Below are positions 17,089-24,960 of a stretch of 64,000 nucleotides of DNA, one piece after another. How positions within the stretch are numbered: position 1 is the stretch's first letter; every line of letters begins with the position of its first letter. Origin of the DNA: Gammaproteobacteria bacterium (lineage in GTDB: Bacteria > Pseudomonadota > Gammaproteobacteria > Xanthomonadales > Marinicellaceae); assembly GCA_041395445.1 (NCBI GenBank), contig JAWLAO010000001.1, positions 248,001 through 312,000 of the forward strand. The letters run 5' to 3'. Below the pieces are notes generated by a model. That model was not told where the DNA came from. It did no database searches and worked only from the letters and a program-made list of their open reading frames with translations. A program made the position numbers and the translations under genes.

Positions 17089-17382
17089 TTATTCAGCAAA
17101 TGCTTCGATGATGCTTTTTATCAGCTTAATGGTAATAACCACATAAAAAGCACCGAACAGGAAAACACCGGCAACAGTCAGTCTGAGAATTTCTTCAGGA
17201 ACCTGATTGAAAAATGGCAATGCCAGATAACCGGCAGTAAAAATACTAACCAGAAACATTAATGATTTCCAGTATTTACCAACCAGACCACCTGAGAATT
17301 GTTTGTTGAGTGAAACAACGAGATACATGCAATATGCCATGATGATGGCTGCCCCGATAAATATGTAATTCGCAATGTCCAT
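17089..17382 (-). CDS. Small three-helix membrane protein of unknown function
   Basis: This 97-residue protein has three hydrophobic segments (about residues 4-24, 38-56, 68-90), separated by short loops with KQFSGGLVGKYWKS and FNQVPEE. No catalytic or binding motif is visible. It is preceded by a GGGGTTATC-type ribosome-binding region and followed 17 bp later by the gene at 16625. Confidence 0.65.
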   Translation of the reverse strand: MDIANYIFIGAAIIMAYCMYLVVSLNKQFSGGLVGKYWKSLMFLVSIFTAGYLALPFFNQVPEEILRLTVAGVFLFGAFYVVITIKLIKSIIEAFAE

Positions 17383-17491
17383 GATAACCCCCCAATTTTT
17401 AGTGTTATTTGGTATATTAAAATGAATTGTAACAAATTGTAAACTCTTTTCTGGTTTTTTTACAGCCCTTTTTTTAATAATTTTGCCGGAG

Positions 17492-19399
17492 CTAAATCCG
17501 TTGAAATGATGAGACGATTTTTTGTCGATCGGTGGTCTTGCTCATATTCGGTAAACTGTTGATAAACATGCGACCATAAGCTTTAGTGATAATTCGTTTA
17601 TCACAAATGACCAAAATCCCTTTGTCGGCCTCACTACGAATTAAACGCCCGATGCCTTGTTTCAATGTAATAATCGCTTTAGGAAGTTGATACTCAAAGA
17701 AAGAATTCTTGCCCTCTTCGGTGATTTTGTTGATTCTCGCCTGTAAAACAGGGTTGTCAGGATGAGCAAAAGGTAATTTATCAATAATCACACAAGATAA
17801 ATTATCTCCGGCAACATCCACTCCTTCCCAAAAACTGGCAGCACCCAGCAAAACACCATTACCGGCATCAGCAAATTCAGCCAGCAACTTATGACGGCTT
17901 CCGCGACCTTGTACAAAAAGCGGTTTATCCAGTTTCTCATGAAAAAATTGTGCCGCATCATTAAGAGCCTTGTGGCTGGTAAAAAGGAAAAACACTCCTC
18001 CGGAGACTTGTTCAATAAGTGGTAATACATGTTCACATGTTTTTCGATTGTAATCGTAACTATTTGCATCCGGTAAATCTTTCGGAACATAAAGAATCGC
18101 GTTGCTTTGATAATCAAAAGGACTATCCAGCAAGATTTCTTCACTTTCAATCAAGCCGGTTTCCTGCTTGAAGTGGGAAAAGTTCTCATTCACTGCTAAA
18201 GTCGCTGAAGTCAAAATCCAGGCTGCCTGATTTTCATTGCGGAATTGTGTTAATGGATCTGAAATATCCAATGGAGTTTTGTGAATAATGAAATACTTTG
18301 GTTTCACTTCGTACCAATAGATATGATTCACGTCCAGTTTTCCCAAAATTTCTTCAAGCATCACCACCAGCGATTCACAGCGGATAAAACATGATTCCAG
18401 ACCTTTGGATTGAGATGCCAATGCTTTCAGAATTTCACCCAAGTCCTTAAGACTTTGTTGAAGGAGTTGTAAATGCTCGGCATTGGATTTGCGACTGAGC
18501 ATATTTTGCAAGGTATCTGTTTCCACCAAGTCGGAAAACTGCAAATGAATATCTCGCAAAGCCTGTTCCACAAATTCATGATTTTTTGACACCGTTGCGA
18601 AAGTTCCCGTCACTTCGTTGCATTCTTTCAGAATATCATTGAGCAAATCAACACACTGATAGGATGAAAACGACTGACTGAAAAATCGGGATGCAATTTC
18701 GGGAATTTGATGAGCTTCGTCCAATATCACGACTTCAGCATCAGGCAACAACTCCCCAAAGCCTTCTTGTTTCAACGCCATATCTGCAAACAACAAATGG
18801 TGATTCACCACCAAAACATCAGCTTCCATTGCTCTGCGTCGGGCTTTCATGACAAAACAATCGGTGTATTCGGGACATTCAGCACCAACGCAATTTTCAG
18901 CCGTTGAAGTCACATGCCGCCAAACCAAGTCATTTTCGGTCACCTCTTCTACTTCCGACTTGTCTCCGACGGTTGTTTGATGAGACCATTTTTCAATAAT
19001 CTGCAACGGATAAGCATAATCCGGATTGTGCATAATGCGGGAATGATAAGCATTGTGCATTCGATGCAGACATAAATAGTTGGACCGACCTTTGAGCAAC
19101 CGGGCTTTCGGTTTGAGTTCCATAATCTCTAAAACCTTAGGTAAATCCCTATAGAAAAGTTGTTCCTGAAGGTTTTTTGTCCCGGTTGAAATGATTGTTT
19201 TTTTCTTTTTAGATATGGACGGAACTAAGTAAGCAAAGGTTTTTCCGGTTCCGGTTCCTGCCTCAGCAATGAGTGTCCCACAAGCATCAATGGTGTCTGA
19301 AATCTTATCCGCCAGCTTGAGTTGAACATCCCGAACTTTAAATCCGTTCAGTTTTTTGGCGAAAACTCCGTTCTCACCGAGAATGTCATAAACACTCAT
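17492..19399 (-). CDS. yoaA: DinG-family 5'-3' DNA helicase YoaA
   Basis: This 635-residue XPD-like helicase has the Walker A motif AEAGTGTGKTFAYL, the iron-sulfur cluster cysteines (YLCLHR, then CVGAECPEYTDC), VVNHHLLFAD, the DEAH box VILDEAHQIPE, and the C-terminal motifs LFTSHKALND, GRGSRHKLL and QGIGRLIRSEADKG. The length matches E. coli YoaA closely. YoaA assists replication past lesions together with the polymerase III chi subunit. It starts one base after the upstream TPR lipoprotein gene. The presence of dinB upstream suggests a DNA damage-tolerance neighbourhood. Confidence 0.93.
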   Translation of the reverse strand: MSVYDILGENGVFAKKLNGFKVRDVQLKLADKISDTIDACGTLIAEAGTGTGKTFAYLVPSISKKKKTIISTGTKNLQEQLFYRDLPKVLEIMELKPKARLLKGRSNYLCLHRMHNAYHSRIMHNPDYAYPLQIIEKWSHQTTVGDKSEVEEVTENDLVWRHVTSTAENCVGAECPEYTDCFVMKARRRAMEADVLVVNHHLLFADMALKQEGFGELLPDAEVVILDEAHQIPEIASRFFSQSFSSYQCVDLLNDILKECNEVTGTFATVSKNHEFVEQALRDIHLQFSDLVETDTLQNMLSRKSNAEHLQLLQQSLKDLGEILKALASQSKGLESCFIRCESLVVMLEEILGKLDVNHIYWYEVKPKYFIIHKTPLDISDPLTQFRNENQAAWILTSATLAVNENFSHFKQETGLIESEEILLDSPFDYQSNAILYVPKDLPDANSYDYNRKTCEHVLPLIEQVSGGVFFLFTSHKALNDAAQFFHEKLDKPLFVQGRGSRHKLLAEFADAGNGVLLGAASFWEGVDVAGDNLSCVIIDKLPFAHPDNPVLQARINKITEEGKNSFFEYQLPKAIITLKQGIGRLIRSEADKGILVICDKRIITKAYGRMFINSLPNMSKTTDRQKIVSSFQRI

Positions 19400-19400
19400 A

Positions 19401-19916
19401 CTAGAAAGTTTCCGGAGCGATGACTAAGCAATCTTCCTGCTTTTTAACAGCATCTTGGTAATTTCGAATATATCCCAACCTTTTTGCCGCCGCTGCCAAA
19501 ATTCGATAGGATTTTTCACAGTGACTGCCTTTACTTGGTCCTTGTTCGGTGGATTTTTCTGCCCAAACATGAGCTTGTTTATAATCCTTTTTGTGCAAAT
19601 AAATCTCAGCCAGTAATTGACTCACCTGTGGTGCTTGCTGAATTTCATTGGCTCTTTGTAGCATTTCAATGGCTTCTTCAAATTGATTGTTACCATAAAG
19701 TTCTTTAGCCTGATTATACAATTCGAGCACAGAACCGCTAAGTAATGGCATGGTTTCAATCACCGAATCCTGCTTATTCTGAGGATTAATTTCAGCATCA
19801 ATTGTGGCATCACGCACATCGGCCGGTTTATGCTCCTCGAACATCTGACAGGATGATAAGCTCGTCAAAATAACAAGACTGAATGTAATTTTTTGAAGTT
19901 GATTCACGTTATTCAA
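19401..19916 (-). CDS. TPR-repeat lipoprotein
   Basis: This 171-residue protein opens with a lipoprotein signal (FSLVILTSLSSC, lipid-modified Cys near residue 23). It then has two or three tetratricopeptide repeats between residues 65 and 165 (LYNQAKELYGNNQFEEAIEML, LLAEIYLHKKDYKQAHVWA). TPR lipoproteins scaffold envelope protein complexes. No partner is evident: the neighbours dinB and yoaA are DNA-repair genes. It is translationally close to yoaA (1 bp), with no separate promoter visible. Confidence 0.8.
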   Translation of the reverse strand: MNNVNQLQKITFSLVILTSLSSCQMFEEHKPADVRDATIDAEINPQNKQDSVIETMPLLSGSVLELYNQAKELYGNNQFEEAIEMLQRANEIQQAPQVSQLLAEIYLHKKDYKQAHVWAEKSTEQGPSKGSHCEKSYRILAAAAKRLGYIRNYQDAVKKQEDCLVIAPETF

Positions 19917-19977
19917 GGATTGAAGTTACAACAATCGGTTATCATAAAAGCTGAGTTGGTTTTTGGCAAATGCAAAT

Positions 19978-21057
19978 TCACATTAACGGCAAATCCAATT
20001 GTCTGCCATCATTTTCTTCGCTAAACTGAACTCCAAGACCAATCAGTCGCACCGGTCTTTTTTTTCGACACCAGGCTTTCTCAACCAGTTGTTTGAATAT
20101 TTCTTTGTCGGGAGCATGTGCCAGCATTTGTGCTGTTGTGGTTTGAAAGTTATTGAATTTAAGTTTCACATAAAGCGATTTAATTGGTAAAGGTCTGTTA
20201 TTTTGGCTTTTTTCCAGTCGTTTCATAAAACCGGTAAAGAGTGTTTCGACTTCATCAATACATTCTTTGAGTGTCTTCTTATCATGCAAAAAAGTGTCTT
20301 CAATGCTAAGAGACTTGCGAATGCTTTCTGAAATCACTTCGCGATGATCAATACCTCGTGCCAAATTATAAAGTTGATAACCAAACTTGCCAAACTGCTG
20401 ATGCAATTGTTGCTGATTAAACTTTTGTAAATCGGTACAGGTTTGGATTCCGAGATTTTGCATTTTTTGATTGGTGACTTTTCCCACTCCAAATATCTTT
20501 TTTACCGGTAAATCGGCAACAAAACTTTCAACATTTTCAGGTGTGATGGCAAACTGTCCGTTGGGTTTATTCCAATCGCTGGCTACTTTAGCGAGAAATT
20601 TATTCGGAGCAATTCCCGCCGATGCAGTGAGTTGGTGTTTTTGCCAAATTTTCCGGCGAATTTCCGCTGCAATTAAGGTCGCACTACCCTTGCATTGCTT
20701 GCAATCACTGACATCGAGATAAGCCTCATCCAATGATAAGGGTTGAATCAAATCGGTATATTCATGGAAAATTTTATGAATTTCATTCGAAATTTGTCGA
20801 TAAAGCGGGATATTGACACCGACAATAATCAATTGCGGACATTTCTTAATCGCCTGACCCATAGGCATGGCAGAATGGACACCAAAAGCACGGGCTTCGT
20901 AATTACAAGCTGCCACCACTCCACGACTTTCGGGGCGACCGCCAACGGCAACCGGTTTGCCTTTGAGTTGTGGATTTTCACGGGTTTCAACGGCTGCATA
21001 AAAGCAGTCCATATCAATGTGAATGATTTTACGGAGTGATGATTTGGTACTTTCCAC
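19978..21057 (-). CDS. dinB: DNA polymerase IV (Y-family translesion polymerase)
   Basis: This 359-residue protein matches DinB: IIHIDMDCFYAAVE with the first catalytic Asp, GGRPESRGVVAACNYEARAFGV, PLSLDEAYLDVSD with the catalytic Asp-Glu, ASAGIAPNKFLAKVASDWNKPNGQ, and the helix-hairpin-helix IFGVGKVTNQKMQNLGI. The little-finger domain follows, but the C-terminal tail shows no clear QLxLF beta-clamp motif; the last residues are RQLDLPLM, which may serve as a clamp-binding variant. The start overlaps the 3' end of the upstream pseudouridine synthase gene by 29 bases. Confidence 0.95.
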   Translation of the reverse strand: MESTKSSLRKIIHIDMDCFYAAVETRENPQLKGKPVAVGGRPESRGVVAACNYEARAFGVHSAMPMGQAIKKCPQLIIVGVNIPLYRQISNEIHKIFHEYTDLIQPLSLDEAYLDVSDCKQCKGSATLIAAEIRRKIWQKHQLTASAGIAPNKFLAKVASDWNKPNGQFAITPENVESFVADLPVKKIFGVGKVTNQKMQNLGIQTCTDLQKFNQQQLHQQFGKFGYQLYNLARGIDHREVISESIRKSLSIEDTFLHDKKTLKECIDEVETLFTGFMKRLEKSQNNRPLPIKSLYVKLKFNNFQTTTAQMLAHAPDKEIFKQLVEKAWCRKKRPVRLIGLGVQFSEENDGRQLDLPLM

Positions 21058-21568
21058 CGGGTAAATCCCCTAAATTATAATCACCAATTTGAGTTCTGAT
21101 AAGACGTAAAACCGGCAAACCAACATGAGCCATCATGCGCCGAACCTGTCGGTTTCGCCCTTCATTGATTACAATTTCTACCCAACTGGTTGGAATATTT
21201 TTCCTTTGCCGAATCGGTGGATTGCGTTTCCAAACAAATGCCGGTTGTTTCAGTTGCAACTGCACCGAAACTGCTTTGGCAATTCCATCCTTGAGTTCAA
21301 CTCCTTTACGCAGTAAATCCAGCGATGGCTTACGTGCAACTCCTTCAACCTGAACCAGATAAACTTTATTGACTTTTTGTTTGGGATGAGCCAGTTGATG
21401 TTTGAGTTGACCGTCATCTGTCAGCAATAACAAACCCTCGCTGTCATAATCCAGCCTGCCAATGGCATACACATTAGGTAAGTCAATGAAATTGGCTAGT
21501 GTCTGTCGTTGATTTGGATCAGTAAACTGACTGAGAACTTGATAAGGTTTATTAAATGCGATGAGCAC
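21029..21568 (-). CDS. rluE: 23S rRNA pseudouridine synthase, RluE-like
   Basis: This 179-residue RsuA-family enzyme has the catalytic Asp in YAIGRLDYDSEGLLLLTDDG and the C-terminal block WVEIVINEGRNRQVRRMMAHVGLPVLRLIR. It lacks the N-terminal S4 domain, as in RluE, which modifies U2457 in E. coli 23S rRNA. It starts within one base of the rluB stop codon. The two synthases therefore come from one transcript. Confidence 0.88.
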   Translation of the reverse strand: MLIAFNKPYQVLSQFTDPNQRQTLANFIDLPNVYAIGRLDYDSEGLLLLTDDGQLKHQLAHPKQKVNKVYLVQVEGVARKPSLDLLRKGVELKDGIAKAVSVQLQLKQPAFVWKRNPPIRQRKNIPTSWVEIVINEGRNRQVRRMMAHVGLPVLRLIRTQIGDYNLGDLPGGKYQIITP

Positions 21569-21569
21569 C

Positions 21570-22379
21570 TTATTTCAGAAAATGAGCAATGAGTTCGGAC
21601 TGTGGCGATTGAAAATTAACATCCTGTAACAAGATATTTCTTTCACCTTGAGTGAGTTCTCTGAATTGTCCCGGACGTAAATTTTTGGGCAGAAAAACTC
21701 CGCCATAACGAACTCTTTTCAAACGATTGACTTTCAGTCCTTGTGATTCCCACAAGCGCCTGACTTCACGATTTTTCCCTTCCAGGAGCACTACATGAAA
21801 CCATTGATTGCTCTCCCCGGCTCCGGCTTGTTGAATATCACTGAAAGCCGCTTTGCCATCTTCCAATTCCACACCGTTTTTCATGTTATCCAGCATGGTC
21901 TGGTCAACTTCGCCAAAAATCCGACAGGCATATTCACGATCCACCTGAGTGCTTGGATGCATCATATGATTGGCAAATTGTCCGTCTGTGGTAAACAACA
22001 ACAAACCGGTAGTATTAATATCCAGTCGTCCGATATTGATCCAGCGTTGACCTTTGAGTTCTGGCAAATTGTCAAAAACGGTTGGGCGATCTTTTTCGTC
22101 CTTACGAGTTGTTACCTGTCCCAATGGTTTGTTATACATCAGAATCTTGAAATCCGGTTGTTGCATTTCAACTTTCCATTTTCGGTTCTTCCACAGAATC
22201 ACATCCCCGGATTTGATGTGAAATCCCAACTCAATCAATTGGTTATTGACATAAACCTGAGACATGGAAATGGCTTTTTCCAGTTGTCGGCGAGAACCCA
22301 AACCACTTCGGGCCATGACTTTCTGGATGCGCTCGGAAACTTCTTCCGTTGCTGATGATTTGTTATTTTTTTTATTCAA
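21570..22379 (-). CDS. rluB: 23S rRNA pseudouridine(2605) synthase
   Basis: This 269-residue protein has an N-terminal S4 domain (ERIQKVMARSGLGSRRQLEKAI), the catalytic motif INIGRLDINTTGLLLFTTDG with its Asp, and the RsuA-family end block VLLEGKNREVRRLWESQG. RluB modifies U2605 of 23S rRNA in E. coli. The ATG overlaps the scpB stop codon by 4 bases (ATGA-type coupling). The scpA-scpB-rluB order is common in gammaproteobacteria. Confidence 0.93.
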   Translation of the reverse strand: MNKKNNKSSATEEVSERIQKVMARSGLGSRRQLEKAISMSQVYVNNQLIELGFHIKSGDVILWKNRKWKVEMQQPDFKILMYNKPLGQVTTRKDEKDRPTVFDNLPELKGQRWINIGRLDINTTGLLLFTTDGQFANHMMHPSTQVDREYACRIFGEVDQTMLDNMKNGVELEDGKAAFSDIQQAGAGESNQWFHVVLLEGKNREVRRLWESQGLKVNRLKRVRYGGVFLPKNLRPGQFRELTQGERNILLQDVNFQSPQSELIAHFLK

Positions 22380-22939
22380 TTTTGTTGTCCTAAGTCAAGT
22401 TCAGGCATAAATGTGTCTATATCTTTGATTTCCGCTAAAGTCGGTAAATCCTGCAGGGATTTAAGATTAAAATAATCTAAAAACTCTTTGGTTGTTCCAA
22501 ACATGGCCGGTTTTCCAGGTACATCACGATAACCTAAAACCCGAATCCATTCTCTGTCCATCAAAGTGCGGATGATGTTACTGCTAACCGCAACACCACG
22601 AACATCCTCAATTTCACCTCTGGTAATGGGTTGTCGGTATGCCACCAATGCCAGCGTTTCTAATAAAGCACGAGAGTATTTCTTCGGCTTTTCTTCCCAG
22701 AGTTTGGCAATCCATGGTTGTATGGATTGACGTGTTTGCAGACGAAATCCGCTCGCAACTTCAACGACTTCCAGTCCTCTGTCTTCGTAATCTTTTGTCA
22801 ATTGCTCTAAAGCCTTGGCAACATCGTTGTGAGTCAATTCCTGTTCAACGAAAAGACTCTGCATTGTTTTCAAAGTCAGCGGCTCAGCTGATGCCATTAG
22901 TGCGGCTTCAATAATATTTTTAACTTGTTTGATTTCCAT
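22376..22939 (-). CDS. scpB: Segregation and condensation protein B
   Basis: This 187-residue protein has two winged-helix domains: IIEAALMASAEPLTLKTM at the start and ALLETLALVAYRQPITRGEIEDVRGV, followed by the GYRDVPGKPAMFGTTKEFLDYFNL block. ScpB dimers bind ScpA in the SMC-ScpAB condensin. It starts 2 bases after the scpA stop. An smc gene is not in the window. Confidence 0.95.
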   Translation of the reverse strand: MEIKQVKNIIEAALMASAEPLTLKTMQSLFVEQELTHNDVAKALEQLTKDYEDRGLEVVEVASGFRLQTRQSIQPWIAKLWEEKPKKYSRALLETLALVAYRQPITRGEIEDVRGVAVSSNIIRTLMDREWIRVLGYRDVPGKPAMFGTTKEFLDYFNLKSLQDLPTLAEIKDIDTFMPELDLGQQN

Positions 22940-22941
22940 GC

Positions 22942-23751
22942 TTACTCCAAAGGCTTGATATAGATTTTTCCATAAGTTTCATTTTGAACCAAATCAAATA
23001 CCTGTGTTTTTAATAATTCCAGAACCGCTAAAAATGTCACCACAACTCCATGTCGCCCTTCCGATGGCACAAATAAGGAATCAAAAGTCACCATTGACTT
23101 TCCTTTGAGAGCTGCTAATAAGGATATGACTTTATCCTTGACGCTTATACTTTCTCGTTCAATGGCATGAGACACTTTGAGGTCTGCTCGTGCTAAAACA
23201 TCTTTAAAAGCCATAATTAAATCTCTCATGTCAACTTCCTGAGGAACGACATTGATTTGTTTGTTATCAAGATAAACACTGGCAACAACAAAATCACGAT
23301 TTTCCTGAGGCATGTCTTCCAGATTCTGCGCAGCAGTTTTAAATCTTTCGTATTCCTGTAATCGTCTGACCAATTCCGCTCTGGGATCTTCTTCCTCATC
23401 ATCTTCGGATATTGGTTTTGGCAACAGCATTTTCGATTTGATTTCAGCCAGCATCGCTGCCATCACCAGATATTCGGCAACCAATTCAAAGTCCATGTTC
23501 CTGATGAGGTTGATATATTCGATGTATTGATTGGTAATTTCGGCGATTGGAATGTCCAGAATGTTTAAATTCTGCCGGCGAATTAAATACAACAACAAAT
23601 CCAAAGGACCTTCAAAGGCTTCCAGAATGACTTCCAGTGCATCCGGCGGAATGTACAAATCTGTCGGCATTTGTGTGAAAGGTTTCCCCTCAACAACCGC
23701 AAATGGCATTTCCGACTGAACTTGTGTTCTGGAGTTGTCAGACAAAATCAA
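22942..23751 (-). CDS. scpA: Segregation and condensation protein A
   Basis: This 269-residue kleisin has the N-terminal FEGPLDLLLYLIRRQNLNILDIPIAEITNQYIEYI block and the LVMAAMLAEIKSKMLLP helix that contact SMC. A C-terminal winged helix follows (GVVVTFLAVLELLK). The first ~30 residues form an extra hydrophilic lead. It overlaps the end of the yciO-like gene by 14 bases, so the genes from 24843 down to 19978 form one probable operon. Confidence 0.95.
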   Translation of the reverse strand: MILSDNSRTQVQSEMPFAVVEGKPFTQMPTDLYIPPDALEVILEAFEGPLDLLLYLIRRQNLNILDIPIAEITNQYIEYINLIRNMDFELVAEYLVMAAMLAEIKSKMLLPKPISEDDEEEDPRAELVRRLQEYERFKTAAQNLEDMPQENRDFVVASVYLDNKQINVVPQEVDMRDLIMAFKDVLARADLKVSHAIERESISVKDKVISLLAALKGKSMVTFDSLFVPSEGRHGVVVTFLAVLELLKTQVFDLVQNETYGKIYIKPLE

Positions 23752-24355
23752 TCACTCCTTTTCCTTCGCGAATGACTTGCGGACCGTCATCGAGTAATTC
23801 AATCACAGTCGATGGTTCAGCCGGTGTGTAACCGGAGTCGATGATATACTCCAAAGCATGTCCAATGCGATCGTTGATTTCATCAGAATTTAGCTCATAA
23901 TCATTGTTTTCCTGAATTTCCAACGAAGAACTCATGAATGGCTCTCCGATTTCTTCCACAAGAGCTTTCACCACTTCATGATCCGGTAGTCTCACACCAA
24001 TAGACTTGCGGTTTTGATGTTGAAGTTTTTTCGGAACTCGACGAGTTGCCGGCAAGATAAAAGTATAAGCTCCGGGAGTGTGAGACTTGATAATTCCAAA
24101 AGCAATATTATCCAAAATTGCGAAGTCACTAATTTGGGAAATATTGCCGCAAATCACACTAAAAAAATGTTGTTTATCTATGTTTCTAATCTTTGCGACC
24201 GTTTTCGGTGCCTGCACATTATCCATCGCCCAACCGAGTGCATAACCCGAGTCTGTGGGATAGACAACAATTCCACCTTTTTGGATGGCTTCCGCCGCTT
24301 GTTTAATCAAACGTGGTTGCGGATTGTCAGGATGAACATAGAGAATTCTTGCCAT
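23738..24355 (-). CDS. yciO: Sua5/YciO/YrdC-family protein, YciO type
   Basis: This 205-residue protein follows E. coli YciO closely, with ILYVHPDNPQPRLIKQAAEAIQ, GGIVVYPTDSGYALGW, the nucleotide-binding basic motif in KIRNIDKQHFFSVIC, and TFILPATRRVPK. The family includes the enzymes that make threonylcarbamoyl-AMP for tRNA t6A. YciO is a less active paralogue whose role is unsettled. It lies directly upstream of scpA, an arrangement recurrent in gammaproteobacteria. The start codon is two bases from the upstream stop. Confidence 0.88.
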   Translation of the reverse strand: MARILYVHPDNPQPRLIKQAAEAIQKGGIVVYPTDSGYALGWAMDNVQAPKTVAKIRNIDKQHFFSVICGNISQISDFAILDNIAFGIIKSHTPGAYTFILPATRRVPKKLQHQNRKSIGVRLPDHEVVKALVEEIGEPFMSSSLEIQENNDYELNSDEINDRIGHALEYIIDSGYTPAEPSTVIELLDDGPQVIREGKGVIDFV

Positions 24356-24357
24356 TA

Positions 24358-24843
24358 TTAAACCTTTACGAAGCGATTCTCATCACGATTTTTGGCAACT
24401 TCCTTTGGATTCCATACCTTTCCGTTCATAATCACCCACGCGCCTTCAGCTACAGTTTGCACTGCTGCTATGGCGCATCCGATATTAAAAATCGCATCCG
24501 AATTTTGAAACTTTGCAGGAGCTAAAGCTCCGGTTAATACAATTTTTTTTCCTTTTAAATCAGAAAGATAATTTGCCGTCTCAACCATGGTATCTGTTCC
24601 GTGAGTAATAAGAAAATGCTCTTCTTCTGATTTTTCAATCACTTTTTTTATCAATTCACGATCATCATCAGTCATGTAAAGACTGTCTTTTTTCATTAAC
24701 GATAATACCTCAAAATCAAACGCCACATTGAAAGAGTGCAATAACTCTCCAATGACCGGTTGTCCGATTTTGTATTCGCTAGCATCATCAAAATATAATT
24801 TATCGATTGTTCCGCCAGTCGTGATAATCTTCAATTGTTTCAT
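24358..24843 (-). CDS. Single-domain asparaginase-like protein
   Basis: This 161-residue protein corresponds to the N-terminal domain of type I/II asparaginases. It has the catalytic Thr in IITTGGTIDKLYFDD and the second motif LITHGTDTMVETANYL with Thr and Asp, then KKIVLTGALAP. Full-length enzymes are about 330 residues with a C-terminal domain, which is absent here without any sign of a frameshift. Single-domain versions are known in other proteobacteria, so this is probably a natural form. It heads the operon that continues into yciO, scpA and scpB. Confidence 0.8.
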   Translation of the reverse strand: MKQLKIITTGGTIDKLYFDDASEYKIGQPVIGELLHSFNVAFDFEVLSLMKKDSLYMTDDDRELIKKVIEKSEEEHFLITHGTDTMVETANYLSDLKGKKIVLTGALAPAKFQNSDAIFNIGCAIAAVQTVAEGAWVIMNGKVWNPKEVAKNRDENRFVKV

Positions 24844-24960
24844 TGAATCAATTTGTTAAAAATGAAAAAAACCTATTTTATACACAAATGCATCAAAACC
24901 CAATTCATATTTCATTAGATATGTTGCATAATACTGTTTGAGTATCAATAACCGTCAAAT

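Noticed and set aside
21795..22355. 186-residue open frame on the + strand inside rluB
   Set aside because: Antisense to rluB, with composition expected of a mirror frame and no start signal.
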